This document shows positions 9,181-17,186 of a stretch of DNA of 64,000 nucleotides, piece by piece. Source of the DNA: Janthinobacterium sp. SUN073 (GTDB taxonomy: Bacteria; Pseudomonadota; Gammaproteobacteria; Burkholderiales; Burkholderiaceae_D); the NCBI RefSeq assembly GCF_030397665.1, contig NZ_JAPUBT010000001.1, forward strand, positions 1,382,781-1,446,780, given 5' to 3'. A program made the position numbers and the translations under genes. The notes below the pieces were generated by a model that worked only from the letters and a program-made list of their open reading frames with translations, ran no database searches and had not been told where the DNA came from. Positions within the stretch are counted from its first letter, which is position 1; each line of letters starts with the position of its first letter.

Positions 9181-10050
9181 ATGATGATGAGAGCGGCAGC
9201 GCAAAAGCAGGTAGTGCAGGAAGATCCGGTTGACGCCTTGATGCGTTCCATCCGCATTCCGCCGCGTCCCAGCCTGCTGGTCGACTTGCAGCGCGAACTG
9301 GCGGAGCAGGACCCGTCGCCGCGGCGCATCGCGCGCATCATCGCCGACGATGTCGGCATGTCCGGCGCCCTGCTGAAACTGGCCAATTCGCCGTTCTATG
9401 GCGCCGCGCGCAAGGCCAAATCCGTCGAGCAAGGCATCAACTTTCTCGGCATCAACCAGTGCAGCGCCATGATGACGGGCTTGCTGGCGCGCCAGGCGCT
9501 GGAAGCGGAAGGCGTGGAACTGACCAACTTCTGGGACGTGTCGGCCAAGCGCGCGCGCGCCCTGGTATTTACCTCGCGCAAGCTGCGCATCGCCCCGCCC
9601 GACATCGCCCACACCTTCGGCCTGTTCTGCGATATCGGCGTGCCCCTGCTGATGAACCGCTTTCCCGACTACGTCAAGACGTACGCGGCGGCGGCCAACG
9701 ATGCACACAATTGTTTTACGTCACTGGAAGACGCGCGCCACCAGACCAACCACGCGGCCATCGGCTGCTTGCTGGCGCGCAACTGGGGCCTGTCTTCCGA
9801 TGTCTCCTGGGCGATTTTGCACCACCACGACTACACGGTGCTGGCGGACCCGTCCACGGACGACGCCATCCGCTCGCTCGTCGCCCTGTCGCTGCTGGCC
9901 GAAAAGGGCATTCAGCGCTACCATGGCAACAGTACCTCGCTGGAGTGGGACAAGGGCGGCGAACTTGCCTGTCAACATCTCGGCCTGTCGCAGGAAGAAG
10001 CCGCTGACCTGCTCGACGAGTTGCACGAGATGTTCGATACCGACCATTGA
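9181..10050 (+). CDS. HDOD-domain signalling protein
   Basis: A 289-residue cytoplasmic protein with an HDOD domain over about residues 20-225 (IPPRPSLLVDLQREL, then IARIIADDVGMSGALLKLANS, AKSVEQGINFLG and SWAILHHHDY). HDOD proteins are degenerate HD hydrolases that act in signal transduction, often with cyclic-di-GMP or motility outputs; no enzyme activity is expected. Three ATG codons lie in a row and 9181 is the first. No effector domain is fused. It stands alone between divergent and tandem neighbours. Confidence 0.85.
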   Translation: MMMRAAAQKQVVQEDPVDALMRSIRIPPRPSLLVDLQRELAEQDPSPRRIARIIADDVGMSGALLKLANSPFYGAARKAKSVEQGINFLGINQCSAMMTGLLARQALEAEGVELTNFWDVSAKRARALVFTSRKLRIAPPDIAHTFGLFCDIGVPLLMNRFPDYVKTYAAAANDAHNCFTSLEDARHQTNHAAIGCLLARNWGLSSDVSWAILHHHDYTVLADPSTDDAIRSLVALSLLAEKGIQRYHGNSTSLEWDKGGELACQHLGLSQEEAADLLDELHEMFDTDH

Positions 10051-10156
10051 GGTATCAGGCGGCCGCGTCCGCCTGTATGATCCGTCCCGGCGCCTGGCAG
10101 AGCCATGGCGCCCGTTTCCGTTTGCCTGACCTGTATTTCTTAACCTGTTGATCGCC

Positions 10157-11365
10157 ATGCCCAAAAATAAGCGCCCTGTCCCCCGTAAATCCGCCAACAC
10201 GCCTGAAGACAAGGATGAGTCCGTCACGCGCATGCTGTGCACGATGGCCCTGAACCTGGCGGAGCAGGAAGACAGCGAATCGCAGGGCACGGTGCTGGCC
10301 GAGCAAGCCGTCGAATTCGGCCGCCTGATCCGCAAGGCCTTGAATCAAAAGAAGGATGAAATCCTGTACGACGCCATCGAGCGCGCCAAGTACGAAGACG
10401 TGGGCGCCTACCAGTACCTGCGCAGCCATATCGAGGAAGCCGCGTCCGTCGTGACGATCCGCCGCGACAATGCCCCGGCCATGGAAATCAACGCTTTTGT
10501 CGTACCGCTGCTGGTGCAAAGCACGGGCGGCCTGCGGGAAGCGGACAGTTTCCAGGACCAGGACGCGTTCGAAGCGCTGGTGAAGAGTTTTCAACAGGCA
10601 CAGCTGGAAAGCGCCAAGGCCAAGGTGGTCTTGATGAGCCATGCCTACGACCTCGATGAAATCGACCGCATCACGTATAGCCATTTGCACGAGATGGTGC
10701 GCGATGCGTACTCGTCGATAACGGACAAGAAAATCGTCGCCACGCCGGGCCTGGAAAGCAGCATCGTCGGCTGGAGCGAAACGGCGTTCGGCCCGCAAGA
10801 CACGGCCATCGAACTGCGCTTCCTGCTGGGCTTTGCCTTGAAGCGCGTGGACGACCCTTTCTATGCGGAACCGAAGGATGAAGCGGCACTCGACGCCTGG
10901 TTCGACGCGCGCATGGCCCGCTACCAGCAGTGGACGACGGAAGTGGGCGACCTGGTGAAACGCTGCCTGGCACCGGCCGCCAGCGCGCTGGAAGTGAGCT
11001 TTTTGTACCAGGATCTGTTCCACGGTGGCAAGGAACAAGGCATGAGCGAGTATGCGATGCTGCAGATGATGTCCGGCATCAACCACGCGCTGGCGGAAAA
11101 CAAGGTGGATGCCGCGGATGTGTCGGTGGTCGTCGGCCCGGCCGATGAACACGGCGAAATGCTGTTGCGCGTCAATGTCAGCACGGCGGGCGGCGAGCTG
11201 CTGCACAGCGCCGACAAGCCGCTGGACCTGGCTGCCGACCTGCAGGACGAAGTCGACGATATCTGCGATGCGCTGGCCACCATCGGCGTGACGCAACTGT
11301 CCGTGGCGCTGAAGTTTGATGCCAAGGGACAGCCGCTGGAAGCACAGCCGTACGCGCCGGCGTAA
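10157..11365 (+). CDS. DUF2863-family protein
   Basis: A 402-residue protein I match to DUF2863, a family of unknown function found mostly in Burkholderiales. It is acidic, with no signal peptide or membrane segment, and the basic N-terminus (MPKNKRPVPRKS) is typical of the family. The ATG at 10157 is preferred; an in-frame TTG nine bases upstream has no better ribosome site. The function is unknown and its neighbours do not suggest one. Confidence 0.8.
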   Translation: MPKNKRPVPRKSANTPEDKDESVTRMLCTMALNLAEQEDSESQGTVLAEQAVEFGRLIRKALNQKKDEILYDAIERAKYEDVGAYQYLRSHIEEAASVVTIRRDNAPAMEINAFVVPLLVQSTGGLREADSFQDQDAFEALVKSFQQAQLESAKAKVVLMSHAYDLDEIDRITYSHLHEMVRDAYSSITDKKIVATPGLESSIVGWSETAFGPQDTAIELRFLLGFALKRVDDPFYAEPKDEAALDAWFDARMARYQQWTTEVGDLVKRCLAPAASALEVSFLYQDLFHGGKEQGMSEYAMLQMMSGINHALAENKVDAADVSVVVGPADEHGEMLLRVNVSTAGGELLHSADKPLDLAADLQDEVDDICDALATIGVTQLSVALKFDAKGQPLEAQPYAPA

Positions 11366-11379
11366 AACCGGCGACATAA

Positions 11380-11955
11380 TCAGTGCGCGGCCAGCTCCTG
11401 TTGGCCACGCAGCGACAGCCATGCCTGCAATTTCTGCGCATACGCCAAGGTGTAGGCGGGGCTGCTCGACGGCAAGCTGACGATGCGGTAGCGCTGCGCG
11501 TGCTCGCCCAGCACCTTGATGCCCAGCTTCGCCGCCGTGCCGCCGTTGAAGGCGATCGTCTGCAGCCGTGGCAGGCTGGCGGCCAGGGCCACCAGATCGT
11601 TGTCGTCGCGGAAGCGGATATTGCTGTCCAGGCTGCCCGCGCGCTGCGCCTGCGCCACCACGTCCCACAGGCCCACGCCGTGCGCCAGCAAGGTGCTCAA
11701 CCGCGCCTCATAGGGCAGGCTGGTCAACTCCACACCCAGCACCTCGCCCAGCAGCCGCCAGAACTTGTTTTGCGGATGCGCATAGTACTGGCTGTGCGCC
11801 AGCGATTTTTCGCCGGGCAGGCTGCCCAGTATCAGCAAGCGCGTATCGGCGTCGACGACGGGATCGAAACAGCGTTTAAGCGGGTCGGCGCTTTCGTCTG
11901 GCAGGAGGACTGGGCTAATCAAATGAAATGTCCGGAAGGGAAGATGAAGGATCAT
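11380..11955 (-). CDS. UDG-superfamily DNA glycosylase (hypoxanthine-DNA glycosylase-like)
   Basis: A 191-residue glycosylase of the uracil-DNA glycosylase superfamily. Motif 1 is LILGSLPGEKSLAHSQYYAHPQNKFW, which fits the family-6 or deoxyinosine type rather than Ung. Motif 2 is near LPSSSPAYT. I chose the ATG at 11955 because longer in-frame readings run into the 5' end of the divergent Mpo1-like gene (12014). It is convergent with the DUF2863 gene, 14 bp away. Together with Mpg and Ada it adds base-repair capacity. Confidence 0.8.
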   Translation of the reverse strand: MILHLPFRTFHLISPVLLPDESADPLKRCFDPVVDADTRLLILGSLPGEKSLAHSQYYAHPQNKFWRLLGEVLGVELTSLPYEARLSTLLAHGVGLWDVVAQAQRAGSLDSNIRFRDDNDLVALAASLPRLQTIAFNGGTAAKLGIKVLGEHAQRYRIVSLPSSSPAYTLAYAQKLQAWLSLRGQQELAAH

Positions 11956-12013
11956 TTTACCCGGCCACGCGACGGTGTAGAATTCCCGGACAACCCCACA
12001 CAAGAGACCGCCC

Positions 12014-12442
12014 ATGCGCACCATCGACACCCTGCTGGCCCAGTATGGCGAAAGCCACCGCAACCACGTCAATGAATGGGTGCACATCGTGTGCGTGCCG
12101 CTGATCGTTTTCAGTCTGCTGGGGCTGCTGTGGAGCGCGCATCCCAGCGTGGCGCTGCTCGGCAGTGTTCTCGCCTTATACTATTATTACAAGCTGTCGC
12201 GTCCGTTTGCGGCAGGCATGCTGCTCATGCTGGCCATCATGCTGGGCCTGCTGCTGCTCATGCCGGCGCTGACCATCCTGCCCGTGTCGCTGGCGCTGTT
12301 CGTGCTGGCCTGGATCGGCCAGTTCATCGGCCACCAGATCGAAGGCAAGAAACCGTCGTTCCTCGACGATGTGCGCTTTTTACTGGTGGGTCCGCTGTTC
12401 GTGCTGGGATTTTTATACCGGCGCCTGCGGCTGGCGTATTGA
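12014..12442 (+). CDS. Mpo1-like (DUF962) integral membrane protein
   Basis: A 142-residue protein with four hydrophobic helices. The N-terminal signature TLLAQYGESHRNHVNEWVHIVCVP and the later IGQFIGHQIEGKKPSF are those of the Mpo1/YGL010w family. Yeast Mpo1 is an iron-dependent dioxygenase that shortens 2-hydroxy fatty acids. The bacterial role is not established, but the conserved histidines that would bind iron are present. It is divergent from the UDG-family gene with about 58 bp between the starts. Confidence 0.85.
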   Translation: MRTIDTLLAQYGESHRNHVNEWVHIVCVPLIVFSLLGLLWSAHPSVALLGSVLALYYYYKLSRPFAAGMLLMLAIMLGLLLLMPALTILPVSLALFVLAWIGQFIGHQIEGKKPSFLDDVRFLLVGPLFVLGFLYRRLRLAY

Positions 12443-12592
12443 GCGGCAGGTGGTCCCTTGGTCACGCGGAACCGGTAACAGATTTTTACTATTCGCAACT
12501 AGTTATCTGAGGCAAGTGTCCTTATGATAAGTCAGCATCTTTACTGCCGGTCGACGCAATCGGCAACTAACTTTTGTCCAAGGGAGTCCTAC

Positions 12593-13042
12593 ATGAAAGC
12601 ACCAATTATTGCAGTGGCATTGCTCGCCACCCTGGCCGGCTGCGCCGTACAACCGAACTCGGCGAATGTGTACAACGCGCGCCAGGCGCAGAATGAACAA
12701 TCGGTTCGCATGGGTACGGTTGAATCCGTGCGCCAAGTCACCATCGACAAGGGCGAAACGGGCACGGGCGTGCTGGCTGGCGCGGCACTGGGAGGCGTGG
12801 CCGGCTCGGCAGTCGGCGGCGGCAAGGGCGCCATCGCGGCCAGCATCCTCGGCGCGGTTGCCGGCGGCATGGCCGGCAAGAGCATCGAAGCGAATGCCTC
12901 GAACAAGCCCGGCCTGGAAATCACCGTGCGCCTGGACAATGGCGATATGCGCGCCATCGTGCAGGATGCGGACGAACTGTTCCGCCCGGGCGAACGCGTG
13001 CGCCTGCTGTCGGATGGCCGCAAGACCCGCGTCACGCATTGA
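12593..13042 (+). CDS. Glycine-zipper 2TM outer-membrane lipoprotein (SlyB/17-kDa antigen type)
   Basis: A 149-residue lipoprotein. The signal ends in a perfect lipobox (TLAGC), giving lipidated Cys at residue 18. Residues ~60-105 are a Gly/Ala-rich zipper (AGAALGGVAGSAVGGGKGAIAA) as in SlyB and the rickettsial 17-kDa antigen. The C-terminal ~45 residues form the small beta domain of the family (TVRLDNGDMRAIVQDAD, then ERVRLLSDGRKTRV). An AAGGGAG site precedes the ATG at 12593. It probably stabilises the outer membrane. Confidence 0.9.
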   Translation: MKAPIIAVALLATLAGCAVQPNSANVYNARQAQNEQSVRMGTVESVRQVTIDKGETGTGVLAGAALGGVAGSAVGGGKGAIAASILGAVAGGMAGKSIEANASNKPGLEITVRLDNGDMRAIVQDADELFRPGERVRLLSDGRKTRVTH

Positions 13043-13048
13043 TCTGCT

Positions 13049-13082
13049 TGCCGGCGCATGCGCTCAGCCGAATGCGCCGGCA
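13049..13082. terminator. 11-bp inverted repeat between convergent genes
   Basis: TGCCGGCGCAT (13049-13059) pairs exactly with ATGCGCCGGCA (13072-13082). It lies immediately after the lipoprotein stop and across the end of the small minus-strand gene. There is no T-run, so it may be a bidirectional or RNA-stabilising hairpin rather than a classical terminator. Confidence 0.5.
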
Positions 13083-13180
13083 GCGAGCAAGGCAGACGGG
13101 TGCAGCCAGATGGCAATCACAGCGGTCACAACGACATACACAAGCAGGCTCCAGACTTTGATCTGCAGTGAGGCTGGCAT
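13064..13180 (-). CDS. 38-residue single-span membrane protein
   Basis: A short gene encoding a 38-residue protein: a short polar start (MPASLQIKVW), one hydrophobic helix (SLLVYVVVTAVIAIW) and a small Ala/Gly tail. It is supported by a GAAAGGGAA Shine-Dalgarno six bases before the ATG and by convergence with the lipoprotein gene. I do not recognise the family. It could be a regulatory or stress-linked small membrane protein. No other start in the region has an equal ribosome site. Confidence 0.55.
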   Translation of the reverse strand: MPASLQIKVWSLLVYVVVTAVIAIWLHPSALLAAGAFG

Positions 13181-13208
13181 GGCGGTTCCCTTTCAACGAT
13201 GCAATTCA

Positions 13209-13243
13209 GAAAATATTTACTTGATAATAAAGTAAATATTTTC
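13209..13243. repeat. AT-rich 13-bp inverted repeat
   Basis: GAAAATATTTACT (13209-13221) and its exact complement (13231-13243) flank a 9-nt loop. The arms are far more AT-rich than the surroundings. It sits upstream of the small membrane gene, so it may be an operator, or a terminator for an unseen transcript. Confidence 0.5.
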
Positions 13244-13363
13244 ATAAATTCAACATTTTCCAGAAGCACTGCGCAGGCTCAATGCCCGAGTGTCTCCTGA
13301 CCGCTCGTTAAGCAAGCTCGACCAAGACTCGCCATCCCCGCGCGATGCCCGTATACTTGCGCG

Positions 13364-14308
13364 ATGTCATCTCCTCTCCTGTTCATCATTGCCTGCCTGA
13401 TCTGGGGCTCCACCTTCTGGGCCATCACCTTGCAGCTGGGCGATGTCGCCCCCGCCGTTTCCGTGGTCTACCGCTTCGGCCTGGCTTCCGCCACCCTGTT
13501 TGCCTGGTGCGCCTTGCGCGGCGACACCCTGCGCCTGCCCTGGCGCGCGCAAAAATGGATGCTGCTGCAAGGCCTGGCCTCGTTTGCCCTCAGCTATGTG
13601 TGCACCTACAGCTCGGAGCAATACCTGGTCTCGGCCCTCGTCAGCGTGCTGTTCGCGCTGATGGTGTTCTGGACGCCCTTGCTCAACCGCATCGCCTTCG
13701 GCACGCCGATTACCTGGAGCACCTGCTGCGCGGCGTTTGTCGCCATCTGCGGTATCGTGCTGCTGTTTTACCAGTCCATCGGCGCGGCGCTGCACGATAT
13801 TCTCGGTGGCGGCAAGGGGCATTTCCTGCTCGGCTTTATCCTGGCGCTGGTGGCCACCATTTCCAGCACGGCCGGCAACGCCCTCGTCATGAAAGTGCGC
13901 GAACACTCTGGTAACGTGATGCTGACCATGGCCTGGACCATGTTGTGGGGCACCTTGATGGTGGCCGCCTGGGCCATCGCCACGGGCCAGTCCTGGCAGT
14001 TGCCGACACGCCCCAGCTACTGGATGGGATTGGTATATCTGGCCATCTTCGGCTCGGTGATCGCCTTCAGCGCGTATTTCACTTTAATCGCCCGCATCGG
14101 CACGCAAAAGACCGTGTACATCGGCGTGGTCACGCCCGTCATTTCCGTGCTGCTGTCGGTGCAATTCGAACATTACCGGCCCGCCCCCATCGAATGGGTG
14201 GGCATGCTGCTATGCCTGTCCAGCGTGGCCTGGGCCCTGACCTCGGGCGCGCGCAAGACGGCTGCCGTCGCCTCCATTTCCACCACTTCATCAGCAAAGG
14301 CAACATGA
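13364..14308 (+). CDS. EamA-family DMT transporter
   Basis: A 314-residue inner-membrane protein with ten predicted hydrophobic helices in two EamA repeats (the first begins FIIACLIWGSTFW; the second ends near LCLSSVAWALTSG). The family exports amino acids or other metabolites; this substrate is not known. The stop overlaps the start of the next gene (ATGA at 14305-14308), so the two are translationally coupled. Confidence 0.88.
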   Translation: MSSPLLFIIACLIWGSTFWAITLQLGDVAPAVSVVYRFGLASATLFAWCALRGDTLRLPWRAQKWMLLQGLASFALSYVCTYSSEQYLVSALVSVLFALMVFWTPLLNRIAFGTPITWSTCCAAFVAICGIVLLFYQSIGAALHDILGGGKGHFLLGFILALVATISSTAGNALVMKVREHSGNVMLTMAWTMLWGTLMVAAWAIATGQSWQLPTRPSYWMGLVYLAIFGSVIAFSAYFTLIARIGTQKTVYIGVVTPVISVLLSVQFEHYRPAPIEWVGMLLCLSSVAWALTSGARKTAAVASISTTSSAKAT

Positions 14309-14811
14309 GCACCTCTTCCTCCCTCGCCATCCGTCCCGCCCAGGAAACCGACGTGGCCGCCATCTTCGGCATGATCCATGAACTGGCCGTGTTTGAAAAA
14401 CTTGAACACATGATGATCGCCAAAGCATCCATGCTGCACGACAGCCTGTTCGGCAAGCACCCCGCGTGCGAAGCGCTGGTCGGCACGGAAAATGGCGAGG
14501 TGGTGACGTTCGCCCTGTTCTTCCATAATTTTTCCACCTTCCTGTGCCGCAAGGGACTGTACCTGGAAGACCTGTATGTGAAGCAATCGGTGCGCGGCAA
14601 GGGCTATGGCAAGCAGATGCTGGTGGCCCTGGCGCAACTGGCCGTCGAACGCGATTGCGGCCGCTTCGAATGGTCGGTGCTGGACTGGAATGAAAACGCG
14701 ATCAACTTCTACAAGGGCATGGGCGCGGACGTGATGCCGGACTGGCGTATCTGCCGGGTCGCTGGTGATGACTTGACGCAATTGTCGGCGGGCACGCCGA
14801 AAGCGGCCTGA
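14305..14811 (+). CDS. GNAT-family N-acetyltransferase (diamine-acetyltransferase-like)
   Basis: A 168-residue acetyltransferase. The acetyl-CoA loop is V/QSVRGKGYGKQ in motif A, followed by FEWSVLDWNENAINFYKGMGA, which is the layout of spermidine/spermine N1-acetyltransferase relatives; FFHNFSTF and GLYLEDLYV are also typical of that subgroup. The true substrate may be another amine. The ATG overlaps the stop of the EamA transporter, which suggests a shared role such as modification and export of an amine. Confidence 0.85.
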   Translation: MSTSSSLAIRPAQETDVAAIFGMIHELAVFEKLEHMMIAKASMLHDSLFGKHPACEALVGTENGEVVTFALFFHNFSTFLCRKGLYLEDLYVKQSVRGKGYGKQMLVALAQLAVERDCGRFEWSVLDWNENAINFYKGMGADVMPDWRICRVAGDDLTQLSAGTPKAA

Positions 14812-14818
14812 TTGGAGG

Positions 14819-14921
14819 GGGAACTGTAGCGAGCGGATGCGATTTGTGGCCGAGAAGCGGAACTGTACGCTAGGTACAGTGAGCATCGCAGGCCGCAAGG
14901 CGCGCCGCGCAGTAAGTTCCC
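14819..14921. repeat. Imperfect ~100-bp palindromic intergenic element
   Basis: The stretch begins with GGGAACT and ends with its complement AGTTCCC. The two halves match imperfectly around a central CTGTAC-GCTAG-GTACAG hairpin near 14862-14878. It looks like a REP- or MITE-like element or a long RNA hairpin. No coding potential is seen. Confidence 0.4.
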
Positions 14922-14955
14922 AAAAAAATCCCCGCGGGCTAGCGGCACCGCGGGG
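14922..14955 (-). terminator. Rho-independent terminator of the small gene at 15107-15244
   Basis: On the minus strand CCCCGCGG pairs with CCGCGGGG (14930-14937 and 14948-14955) and is followed by ATTTTTTT. It lies downstream of the 45-residue membrane-protein gene and supports that gene as a real transcription unit. Confidence 0.75.
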
Positions 14956-15106
14956 TGAACCCAGTGTCAAGTGGGAGGGGGAGAATGCAATCAACGGTTA
15001 TCAATATAAACGCAACGACTTGCCACCGCGTCGACCTTTACATTTGCTTACCGGGCCTTACATTTGACTTAAATCCGCTAACCAAGTGTCGCTTGGATGA
15101 CACTGA

Positions 15107-15244
15107 TTATTTCCGTGGTTCAATCAATGTGCCGTGCAAGCCGATATGTTGTTGTGCAACCCCACTGCCACCCTGCGCATTTTTATAGATTTGGTACACT
15201 GTCAGGCAGGCGATGCAGCCAGCAACCACGGCAAAAATGACCAT
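15107..15244 (-). CDS. 45-residue single-span membrane protein
   Basis: A short gene: one N-terminal hydrophobic helix (MVIFAVVAGCIACLTVYQIY) followed by a polar Gly/Gln-rich tail. The Shine-Dalgarno is excellent (AAGGAG, six bases before the ATG), and a strong terminator lies downstream on the same strand (14922-14955). The family is not recognised. The helix has two cysteines. It could be a regulator of a membrane complex or an unannotated small stress protein. Confidence 0.6.
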   Translation of the reverse strand: MVIFAVVAGCIACLTVYQIYKNAQGGSGVAQQHIGLHGTLIEPRK

Positions 15245-15474
15245 GCGACGCTCCTTGAGTTTTTTGTAGGTATCAGGGAAAACAGAGCCTGCGGCCGATG
15301 ATGGCCAGGCAGGGAAGATTCAGTGTGGCATCTTCTGCTGGTGGGGCATTGCGCAATATCAAACGCGTCAACGTGACGGCGCGCTGGCGTTTGATGCGAC
15401 GCAAAATGGCGGCAATGCGCTCACACACAATGAACGAATCAATGAACGAATCGTTATGCAACGGGAGCCACATC

Positions 15475-15654
15475 ATGAATGTCTCTGCCAAACCGCTCGT
15501 CATGAAAATCTACCGCGCCTACCTGCGTTCCCGCCTGGAACGCTACACGCGCGACTTGCAAGCCATCGCAGAACAGCGCGAGAACGACTTCCAGGCCGAA
15601 CGCATCCTGCACCAGGCCGTCGTCTCGGTGCGCTCCAAACTGCACTCGCTGTAA
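15475..15654 (+). CDS. 59-residue basic helical protein, unknown function
   Basis: The ATG at 15475 has a GGGAG site about ten bases upstream. The product is very basic and probably all alpha-helical (IYRAYLRSRLERYTRDLQAIAEQ). A longer in-frame reading to 15298 exists, but its extra residues are low-complexity and have no better start site. It ends 12 bp from the convergent ABC-transporter gene. I cannot assign a function. Confidence 0.5.
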   Translation: MNVSAKPLVMKIYRAYLRSRLERYTRDLQAIAEQRENDFQAERILHQAVVSVRSKLHSL

Positions 15655-15665
15655 ACGTGATGCCG

Positions 15666-17165
15666 TCAGCGCTGCCGGCCGGCCACGGCCCAGCGCTCCA
15701 CCAGCTCGAACAAGCCTTGCGTCAGCAGGGCCAGCACGGCTGCCGGGATCGCGCCGGCCAGCAGCATGTCGTTGTCGTTCAGCGCCAGGCCGATGGTGAT
15801 GCGTTCGCCATAGCCGCCTGCGCCGATGAAAGCGGCGATGGTGGCCGTGCCCACGCTCATCACGGCCGCCGTTTTCACGCCCGCCAGCATGACGGGCAAG
15901 GCCAGCGGCAAGTCCACGTGCAGCAGGCGGTCGCGCCGGCTCAAGCCCAGTGCCAGCGCCGCCATGCGCAAGCCTTGCGGCACCTGCAAGATGCCCGTGC
16001 ACGTGTTGCGCACGATGGGCAGCAAGGCGTACACGAATAGGGCCACCAGCGCCGGCACGGTGCCGATCATGCCCAGCACGGGGATCAAGATCGCCAGCAG
16101 GGCCAGCGACGGCACCGTCTGCAGCACGCCGACGAAGGCCAGCACCGTTTGCCGCAGCGGCGCCGAAAACGCCGCCAGCACGCCCAGCGGAATGCCGATC
16201 AGGCACGCCAGCGCCACCGACAGCAGCACCAGGGTCACATGCTGGCGCGTCAGTGGCCACAAATCATCGCCGATGACTTTATCAAGCAGCTTGCTGCGCG
16301 CGGCGGGCGGTTTATCCACCTGCGTGCCGGACGCCAGCCACTGGCGCGCCACGTCAGAAAAACGCTTGCCATCGATTTCCACGGCCGCATTCATGGCGAT
16401 CATGTCGCCCTCGCTGATGCGCCCCTGCAGCCCTTGCAAGGCTTGCCAGGCGGCGGGAAAACGCGGCGGCAAGTCGAGCCGGTACAGCAGCATGGCGTCG
16501 TAGCGGGGAAAGTACTGCCGCGTGTCGGCCAGCACGCGCAAGCCGTACTGGCGGATCTTCGCGTCCGTCGAATAAATGTCGATCACGTCCACCTGGCGCT
16601 GCGCCAGCGCTTCGTAGGCGATGCCGTGATCGAGGCCGCGCGGGCGCTGCGGCAAGCCATAGCGCGCGGCCAGGCCCGGCCAGCCATCGACGCGGCCGAT
16701 GAATTCATGCGACAGCCCAAACTTCAGGGCCGGGTGCTGCGCCAGCTGTCCCAGGCTCGTGATGGATTTTTCATCACCGCGCATCGCCAGCGCATAGGTA
16801 TTATTAAAGCCCAGCGGCACGGCCACGCCCAGCCCCAGCGCCGCCAGTTCGCGCCGCATCTGTTCCAGATCAATGGCTTTGTCGTGCTTGAGGATTTCGC
16901 TGGCGATCGTACCCATGTATTCGGCATATACGTCGATGCTGCCCGCCTGCAGCGCGGCCAGCACGATGGCCGTATTGCCCAGTCCCTGGCGGTGCTGCGC
17001 CTTGACGTGCGGCGCGGCGCTCTGCTTGACGATTTCACCGAGAATATACGATTCCGTAAAACGCTTCGAGCCCACCTTCAAGGTGCCGCCATCCATGGCA
17101 AGGGAGGACATGGGCGCGGCGGCGAAGACAAGCAAGAACAGCAAGTAAAACGGCACAGCACGCAC
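15666..17165 (-). CDS. Fused substrate-binding/permease ABC transporter protein (hut-linked, HutX-HutW-like)
   Basis: A 499-residue fusion. Residues 1-23 are a signal or anchor; residues ~28-285 are an OpuAC/QAT-type ligand-binding domain (LKVGSKRFTESYILGEI, YAEYMGTIA, DIYSTDAKI). Residues ~300-490 form a six-helix BPD-type permease with the EAA-like loop LALGLSRRDRLLHVDLPLALP. Start is GTG at 17165 with GGAG six bases before. It lies 21 bp after hutI, so it is the last gene of the hut operon. The betaine-family importer HutXWV of Sinorhizobium takes up histidine, so a histidine or urocanate role is likely. No ATPase gene lies next to it. Confidence 0.85.
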   Translation of the reverse strand: MRAVPFYLLFLLVFAAAPMSSLAMDGGTLKVGSKRFTESYILGEIVKQSAAPHVKAQHRQGLGNTAIVLAALQAGSIDVYAEYMGTIASEILKHDKAIDLEQMRRELAALGLGVAVPLGFNNTYALAMRGDEKSITSLGQLAQHPALKFGLSHEFIGRVDGWPGLAARYGLPQRPRGLDHGIAYEALAQRQVDVIDIYSTDAKIRQYGLRVLADTRQYFPRYDAMLLYRLDLPPRFPAAWQALQGLQGRISEGDMIAMNAAVEIDGKRFSDVARQWLASGTQVDKPPAARSKLLDKVIGDDLWPLTRQHVTLVLLSVALACLIGIPLGVLAAFSAPLRQTVLAFVGVLQTVPSLALLAILIPVLGMIGTVPALVALFVYALLPIVRNTCTGILQVPQGLRMAALALGLSRRDRLLHVDLPLALPVMLAGVKTAAVMSVGTATIAAFIGAGGYGERITIGLALNDNDMLLAGAIPAAVLALLTQGLFELVERWAVAGRQR

Positions 17166-17186
17166 GCGGCGCTCCAGGACGAATGA

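Noticed and set aside
10055..11668. 537-codon minus-strand frame across DUF2863 and the UDG gene
   Set aside because: It lies opposite the DUF2863 gene and in another frame of the UDG gene, both of which show family motifs. The composition is that of a shadow.
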